This document shows, in pieces, positions 58,501-64,000 of a stretch of 64,000 nucleotides of DNA (positions are counted from its first letter, which is position 1; the number at the start of each line of letters is the position of its first letter). This DNA is from Buxus sempervirens. Its lineage: Eukaryota > Streptophyta > Magnoliopsida > Buxales > Buxaceae. The position numbers were made by a program, and so were the translations under genes. The DNA lies in assembly GCA_947561395.2 (NCBI GenBank), contig OX387185.1, positions 18,936,366-19,000,365 of the forward strand, written 5' to 3'. The notes under the pieces were generated by a model. That model saw only the letters and a list, made by a program, of their open reading frames with translations. It was not told where the DNA came from and made no database searches.

Positions 58501-59371
58501 TCCTTGGCCCTTCGCCATCTGGGGAATTGATATGATTGGAGAAATCCATCCGAAGGCATCAAATGGGCATCGATTCATCTTGGTTGCAATAGACTATTTT
58601 ACCAAGTGGGTAGAGGCTGTGTCTTTTACAGAGGTCAAAGGGTCCCAAGTGCTGAAATTCATCAGAAACAACATTGTCTGTCGCTACGGTGTGCCTGAAG
58701 CACTGATCACGGACAATGCCAATAATTTGAATAACAAGGACATGGACAAGATGTGTGAAGATTTGAAGATCAGGCATTTAAATTCCACAGCATACAGACC
58801 CAAGATGAATGGAGCAGTAGAGGCTGCCAAAAAAAATCTGACGAAGATATTAGAAAAGATGGTAGTCACCTACAGAGACTGGCATGAGAAGCTGCCATAT
58901 GCCTTGCATGCATACCGGACCTCAGTTAGGGCATCAACTGGGGCAACTCCTTTCTCTCTTGTATATGGAATGGAGGCAGTCCTTCCCGTGGAAGTGCAGA
59001 TCCCTTCGCTCAGAATCCTGAAGGAAGTAGAAATTGATGACATTGAGTGGGAAGAATCAAGGTTTGACCAGTTGCAGTTGCTTGATGAAAAAAGAATCAG
59101 AGCTTTGTGCCATGGACAACTCTATCAGCAAAGAATAGCACGAGCTTACAACAAGAAAATGATACCACGACACTTCAAGGTGGGAAACATTGTTATGAAA
59201 AAGATATTCCCCCACCAAGAAGACAATAGAGGGAAATTCAAGCCAAACTATGAAGGACCTTTCATAGTGCACAAAGTTCTGTCCAGAGGAGCACTGATCC
59301 TACAAGAGATGGACGGAACTATTTTTCCTGAGCCAATAAGTGCAGATGCAGTCAAACTGTATTACCCTTGA
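52500..59371 (+). pseudogene. gag-pol remains of the Tat/Ogre element
   Basis: Approximate parts: gag C-terminal part (about 52,530-53,350, including CEYHSGAPRHSTNRCWDLRH, a Tat-type Cys/His motif), protease (about 54,080-54,400, MIDNGSALNI and LIGRPWLH), a G-patch-like glycine motif (about 54,600-54,740, GDGLGKYKQGI and GFGLGF), a long acidic linker, reverse transcriptase (about 56,270-56,950, MPFGLKNAGATYQRAM and YVDDMIAKS), RNase H (about 57,150-57,560), a second archaeal-type RNase H (about 57,640-58,030, MFFDGAVNINGKGIGAV and NNMAEYEACVLGL) and integrase (about 58,320-58,900, IDMIGEIHPKASNGHRFI). The second RNase H defines the Tat lineage. The region is broken in several places. Confidence 0.93.
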
Positions 59372-59919
59372 GATCGTTCCAATTGGGAAATGAAGAGAGG
59401 CCATCCTTCACTCTCCCCCAAGCCTGTAAATCTCCCCAAATACCCAAAAAGGTTTCCCCTAGTTAAACACTTCTGGGCCTCAAAATTTCTTTTCTAACCT
59501 AGTAAAGGTATTCCTCACATCAAAATGGGCATTCCTGGCCTTGCAAAAAAAAAAAAGAGCAATTGCGAAGAAAATCAAGAAAAAGAGAAGCAATTGTGAA
59601 AGAAAATCAAGGAAAAGAAGGAAAGAAAAGAGTTGTGAAAAGCAAGATCAATATGAATTTCATACCAAAAAAATAAGCCAGAATGTAAGCCCCAACAATA
59701 AAAGGAGCACTGTCCATACCCATAAATTTATAACCTTTTTGAGCCATTTGTCTTTCTTCCAAAACCCCAACCTAGCCTACATTTCGTCCTACCTTGAAGA
59801 CCTTTCGGAACCCAAAGAGAATGATCTTGAGCAAGACAGTCAAATCTGCGTCCTCAGGTAATGACGGAATTGAATTTTCCCTGAAAGGACCAGACATAGT
59901 GAAAACCCAAAAAGGGCGC
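59372..59919 (+). other. 3' noncoding part of the Tat/Ogre element, before the nested solo LTR
   Basis: Noncoding. At about 59,540-59,650 there are purine-rich degenerate repeats of GCAATTGNGAA and GAAAATCAAGNAAAAGA. The sequence resumes after the solo LTR at 63813. No ORF worth calling. Confidence 0.75.
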
Positions 59920-60970
59920 TGTGCGCGCGTGGGAAACGCGGCACGGGGTAATTCGGAGTCGCCACCGCCTGATGGGGTGCAGGCGGACACCTGGGTGCCT
60001 AATCTTGTCTATTAAGGGCTTTTTGGTCTGCGGCTTGAGATTCTAGGTTTGGTTCTCGGTTGTGGTCTGGGGAAGTCCGTAGACACCCCAATCCACCCCG
60101 TCGGATGACAGGTCCCGTGGGTTCCCTGGTTTGAGTCAGCTTTCTTGCTTGGTTCTCACCCGATTCCTAATCCAGCAGGTATTTAAGTTAAGTCTTGGCG
60201 GGACCACCTGAGTGGTGTGGGTCCCTTTAGTTGATTTTATCTTTGCTTAACTTAAATTGTCTGAGTCTGATTGGGTGGGCCCCATTGGAAGGCCCACGGT
60301 GTCCTTGGCGGGCTTGTGTGAGCCCATGTGCCCATGTGGGCCTCTGTCTAAGTCTAGGAGGCCCTGTGGGCTTTGGTTAAGTGTGTTGGTTTTATTTAGT
60401 TTGTTCAAGTTGGATACTTAAGTGATTTCCATGCAAGAAGCGGGCCGTCATTGATTTGCGGGCCCCTGGTTGGGCCCCCATGTTGGTTGCCAAAATGCCT
60501 TTAATTTATCTTATTTAAATTTACCCAGGTGGGTTGGACGTTGGGCTTGGGGCCCGTAGTCCAAATTTGGGCTTAAAAAGCCCAGTTCCTTGAGGCTTAG
60601 GATTTGCACCCTTCCTTGGTTAGGTTAATGGGCTTTGGCGGGCCCGATAGGCCCTGGCCCTGGGTCTCGGCCAAACCACGCAATTGAAATACCATTCTGC
60701 ACATCAAGGTTCAGGCGGGCCGCATTGGGTTTGGCCCGCCCGATTTAACTAGCTAATTTTACTTAACTTGCTTAGGTGGCATGCCTTAGGGTTTATCGGG
60801 CTTGGTGGGCCCCGTTGGAAGGCCCACAGGCGTACCAGATTGGACCGGTGGTCCAGGTCCCAAGTTGGGCTTCCGGGTGACCCGGAAACCCTATTGGTTC
60901 AATTGATTTGGTTCAAATCATCACACAATTCGGCAAAGATCAAAGAAGTCATCAAAATTGCATTTTTGTG

Positions 60971-61036
60971 TGTATCCGGCCTTAGTTGCCGGATACACGC
61001 AGGCCATAGGTGATCCGGCCTGAGTTGCCGGATCAC
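60971..61036. repeat. First palindrome cluster of the 3.9-kb Tat solo LTR
   Basis: Two perfect-arm palindromes: 60971-60997 (TGTATCCGGC / GCCGGATACA) and 61010-61036 (GTGATCCGGC / GCCGGATCAC). Confidence 0.93.
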
Positions 61037-62985
61037 ACCAAAATGGCCTTTTTCGGATTTTGGCAGTTGGGGTGACTGCCAGGGGTTCCTAGAAGGCCTT
61101 CTAAGGTTTGGTGGGCCCCTGGGAGGGCCCACACTGGCTTAGGTTTGGGGGTGCAACCCATGTGGCTTCTTCTTGGGTCTCTTAGCTAGGCAAGGGAGCT
61201 AGCCATGGTGCATGGGCCTGCCACTCCACCTCTTTCCAGCAACCTGTAGCAATGATATGGGGGGTATGTTGCTGCCCGAGGTAGAGTGGCCAGAACGAGG
61301 AAAAGTGGAACGCAGCCGTGGCTCCCTAGAGAGTACACAAGCACCCAAAAACAGTAAGCTAAAGGGCAAGCATGTAGACTCACTCATCCCTCCAAATCCA
61401 GGAGTCAACAGGAGCAAGGATGAGCTGCTGGTGGTAAAAAAAATAGCAGCCTGTGAGGTGGGTGATCATGCTAGAAGTGGGCTGGAGGTTAGCACATATG
61501 TGGGTTTAAAGTGATCAATTAAGATAGACATGTCGCGCATGCACACAAGTAGGAGGTAGTAATAAAAAACTAACCATAGAGAGACCACTACAGCCATCAT
61601 CATGGGAGGCCAAATAGCAACAAGGGTGGGGGGTTTGCTGCTGTCCCCCAACAGCAACCCGAGTGGGTCATACCAAGGGAAGCTAGGGGCGAGGGGAACA
61701 TGCTTTTTAACCACATACAGCAAGTTAATGGTGGCACGGGGAGGGGGGCATGTTAGGACTATAAAACAGCAAATAGACCGGGGCATGGGGGGATGCATTG
61801 ATGCATGCGGCAGCAACAGATTGGCAAGGTAAACACCAAAAAAACAGTAACAAGGGTGTGGTAAAAAATCATGGTGGATCACACATACATAGGCATGCAC
61901 TTAAAGTCAATAACCAGCCAGCAACCCATGCATGCACCAATGAAAAACCCCTTAAGCAAACTGCTGTAGATACACGGGCAGCAAGCAAAGAAAGGGAAGT
62001 TTAAACATGCTTTCACGCCTGGGGGTGGCGGAAAGTGTGGTGAAGGGGGGATAACAACCGGATCTTTCCTTCCGGTACTCGAACTCCATGCATGGTACAT
62101 CAAACCAACTTTGCTGATAAATAAAAAAACAAAGCAAACAAAGGAAACGAAGGGAATGGGATGCTGTTGCTGTCGCCAACAGCAACCTTAAAAACACCAC
62201 GCATACCCACTATCCTACGTAAAAAGGAAGGGTCAGGCTCTAGTCCAAAGGAACATGCTTCATGCTCATAAAACATACCAACACATGCATATATTTCACC
62301 ATTGCTGACCATACCCACTACCAGCAGCACATCTAATGGGGAAGCAAATCACCAAGAAGGGTAGAGGAGGGGGGCTTAGGGGGTACAATGGATAACCAAG
62401 TACGAGGAGACACGCTTCCTCTCGAAACAACCCAAAAAGTCCAAAACAGTGGCTGTAGTGGTTGAAGAGGGGCTGAAAAATCTCACCTCCTCCTCTTTCA
62501 AGCCATCTACATACCTCTCCCTTACTTGGAGGCCTTCATATGGTGAGATGAGAACAAGTACATGCTTAAAATATCATGGAGATGAGCTCATGCAAGAGAA
62601 AGATACATGCTTGGCAAAGGCCTTAGAAAATTATGGTTTTCACATATATGCAACACAATACGTGGAGGAACCTTACCTGGTGGTTCTAGCACTCCTAGGT
62701 AAGGTGGAGACACCTCCTTGTGGCTGGAGAGCTGCTGGAAAGTCCTCTGATGCCCAAGCTCCACTCCAACAGCAACTAGGCTCTTTTAGCTTGGTTCAAG
62801 AAGTGAAGTAGAAGAAGGAAACTAGGGTGGGGTGGTCTTGGAAGAGAATGGGAAGGTGGTGGAGGCTAGGGAGGGTGAGAGGGAGCTGGTTCGGATGAAA
62901 AGAAGGGGGGCAAGGAGGTTTCAAAAGGGTGAAAAGAACCAACCCTTGGAAAGGGGGCTGCTGCCCCCTTTTATAAAAAACTTAA

Positions 62986-63233
62986 TGTATCCGGACTTGA
63001 AGTCCGGATACACTATATATCATGTGTATCCAGACTCCAAGTCCGGATACATTAAGTTGCCTTTGCATCCGGACTTGGAGTCCGGATACAAAACCTAATA
63101 ATTGGCAAAATTGATTTCCGCCGCGAATTTGTCGAAGAATCGGCGCGAATCTTGCCGAGCAAATCTTCGTATCCGGTCTTGGAGTCCGGATATACACAAG
63201 GGTATGTGTATCCGGCATATTTGACCGGATACA
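62986..63233. repeat. Second palindrome cluster of the 3.9-kb Tat solo LTR, next to its TATA box
   Basis: Units at 62986-63012 (TGTATCCGGACT / AGTCCGGATACA), 63025-63051, 63064-63090, about 63,170-63,194 and 63207-63233 (TGTATCCGG / CCGGATACA). On the minus strand the cluster ends about 10 bp upstream of the TATA box. Confidence 0.92.
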
Positions 63234-63807
63234 AATCGAAAAATTACGGATTTGCCCTTCGACTTGACCGATTCGACCGATTTGACACTTTTGGATATCT
63301 GCGGATTGCCCCGCACGAATTTTTGTTTAGTCCTTGATGTTTTTGGATATTTAAGATTTAGTCCCCGAGATATTTTGCTGCGTTGGTTGCCACGTATGCA
63401 GTTCTTGCGCCACGTGTGCAGTTTCCGGCTTTTGCTGCCCGGAAACTTCGACAGCTCATATCTCTTTCATCTGATCTCCGATTTGAGCAAACTCAATTGC
63501 GTTGAACTCATATCGGAGCCCTCTATTCAATGACATAGGGTTAAGCACTTGGCACGGGGTTCGAGGAAAAGTCAACTTTCGGCTCATTCCTCAAGTTTGA
63601 CCGCCCGCAGAACCCTCATCCGGACTCCGATTCCAGCAAACCCAGTTGCGTTGGAATCGTGTCGAGATTCTCTATCCAATGGGATGAAGCAAGGTGGAAG
63701 TTTATTACTTGATCAAAAGGTCAAATTTTTGACCCATCAGGGTTTCACTTTTTGACCAGGGTTTGCATTTTCGGCTCTTTCGGGGGCGCAAAAATGAGGT
63801 GCTTACA

Positions 63808-64000
63808 GGCGCTATGTACAAAAAGGATCAGTCGCCGTAAAAAAAATAAAATAAAATAAAATAAAATAAAATAAAATAAAGCTGGTCATGCCTTGATTGG
63901 AAAGGGAAATGCAGCAAAAACAGAAACAGGTTGGACAGTGCACTGAGTAAGCACAGCCAAGTGATCTGAAGGGCCCAAGTTGGTAGATTGTGTTTGTGTC
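63808..64000 (+). other. 3' noncoding part of the Tat/Ogre element, continued, with an (AAAAT)n run
   Basis: Resumes the host element after the solo LTR. An AAAAT/TAAAA microsatellite is at about 63838-63880; the rest shows no gene and runs off the window before any 3' LTR. Confidence 0.75.

Larger units (their letters stand above)
59920..63807 (-). mobile_element. Tat/Ogre-type solo LTR, 3.9 kb, opposite orientation to its host element
   Basis: A complete LTR on the minus strand, plus-strand ends TGTGCGCGCG and GGTGCTTACA, flanked by perfect GGCGC duplications (59915-59919 and 63808-63812). Opposite orientation, different length and its own target duplication show that it is not the 3' LTR of the surrounding element. 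It matches 1-3096 and 4386-7480 along most of its length. Minus-strand TATA near 62,968-62,976. The conserved block occurs twice near its outer end (about 63,450-63,530 and 63,600-63,670). Apparent ORFs of 60-140 codons inside it have no support as genes. Confidence 0.96.
36091..64000 (+). mobile_element. Tat/Ogre-type Ty3/gypsy element, broken, runs off the right edge
   Basis: This plus-strand element begins with a 2.37-kb LTR and a tRNA-Arg-type primer site. It has an extra first ORF, tandem repeats, then gag remains, protease, reverse transcriptase, RNase H, a second (archaeal-type) RNase H and integrase. Dual RNase H and the upstream extra ORF place it in the Tat lineage, near Ogre. Its 3' LTR is not in the window, so its age cannot be read from an LTR pair. 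Sirevirus-B and a Tat solo LTR are inserted in it. Besides these insertions it has about five coding breaks. Its 5' flank is family-4 LTR sequence (GGCGG before 36091). Confidence 0.93.

Noticed and set aside
61212-62811. Host genes suggested by ORFs of 60-140 codons
   Set aside because: They lie wholly inside the 3.9-kb Tat solo LTR, overlap on both strands and show no recognisable domain or codon pattern.
62986-63233. CRISPR-like array (regular short palindromic repeats)
   Set aside because: Repeats are plant LTR palindromes of uneven sequence and spacing next to a TATA box; no spacers of constant length and no cas genes.
59920-63807. 3' LTR of the surrounding Tat/Ogre element
   Set aside because: It is in the opposite orientation, is 1.5 kb longer than the 5' LTR and has its own GGCGC target duplication, so it is a separate solo LTR.

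Overview
The window is plant nuclear DNA made almost entirely of nested LTR retrotransposons, with no host gene that I can recognise. The evidence for an angiosperm with a transposon-rich genome is the set of lineages: a Tat/Ogre-type Ty3 element (two RNase H domains, tRNA-Arg-like primer site), Tekay/Del-like chromovirus material with a chromodomain tail, and two Sirevirus (Ty1/copia) elements with a third ORF downstream of pol. The species cannot be named from this sequence.

Left block (1-21471). A plus-strand chromovirus-type LTR (X, resuming at 19148) was entered by a minus-strand LTR of the same broad family (Z: 3097-3977 and 18786-19147). Z was entered by a Tat LTR (1-3096) and by a complete but decayed Tekay-like element (3978-18785, target duplication TCCTT). 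The 5' LTR of that element holds a Tat solo LTR (4386-7480, duplication GAAGT) and a short A-tailed retroposon with a 17-bp target duplication. The retroposon itself holds a Sirevirus solo LTR (8797-9832, duplication CATCT). The 3' LTR of the same element preserves both empty sites.

Middle block (21472-36090). The first 275 bp of another chromovirus-type LTR (Y) is interrupted by a further LTR (family 4). Family 4 holds a minus-strand solo LTR of the Tekay-like family (22906-35738, duplication TCGAA), which is split by Sirevirus-A (25123-35388, duplication CTTAG).

Right block (36091-64000). A plus-strand Tat/Ogre element runs off the right edge. Sirevirus-B (40416-50523, duplication CTCAG) sits in its first ORF, and a 3.9-kb Tat solo LTR in the opposite orientation (59920-63807, duplication GGCGC) sits in its 3' noncoding part. 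Sirevirus-B is the youngest dated insertion: its LTRs differ by about 0.4%, against about 3% for Sirevirus-A and 4-5% for the Tekay-like element.

The most striking signal is not a gene. LTRs of all four main lineages carry clusters of short palindromes (7-11 bp arms). Their arm sequences differ between copies while the two arms stay complementary. In the Tat and Sirevirus LTRs the clusters lie upstream of the TATA box. Both Sireviruses also have a similar arrangement (palindromic words, then a TATA box) inside the element just upstream of the third ORF, which suggests an internal promoter built like the LTR promoter. The elements are treated as fossils: coding remains are given as spans and approximate domains only.
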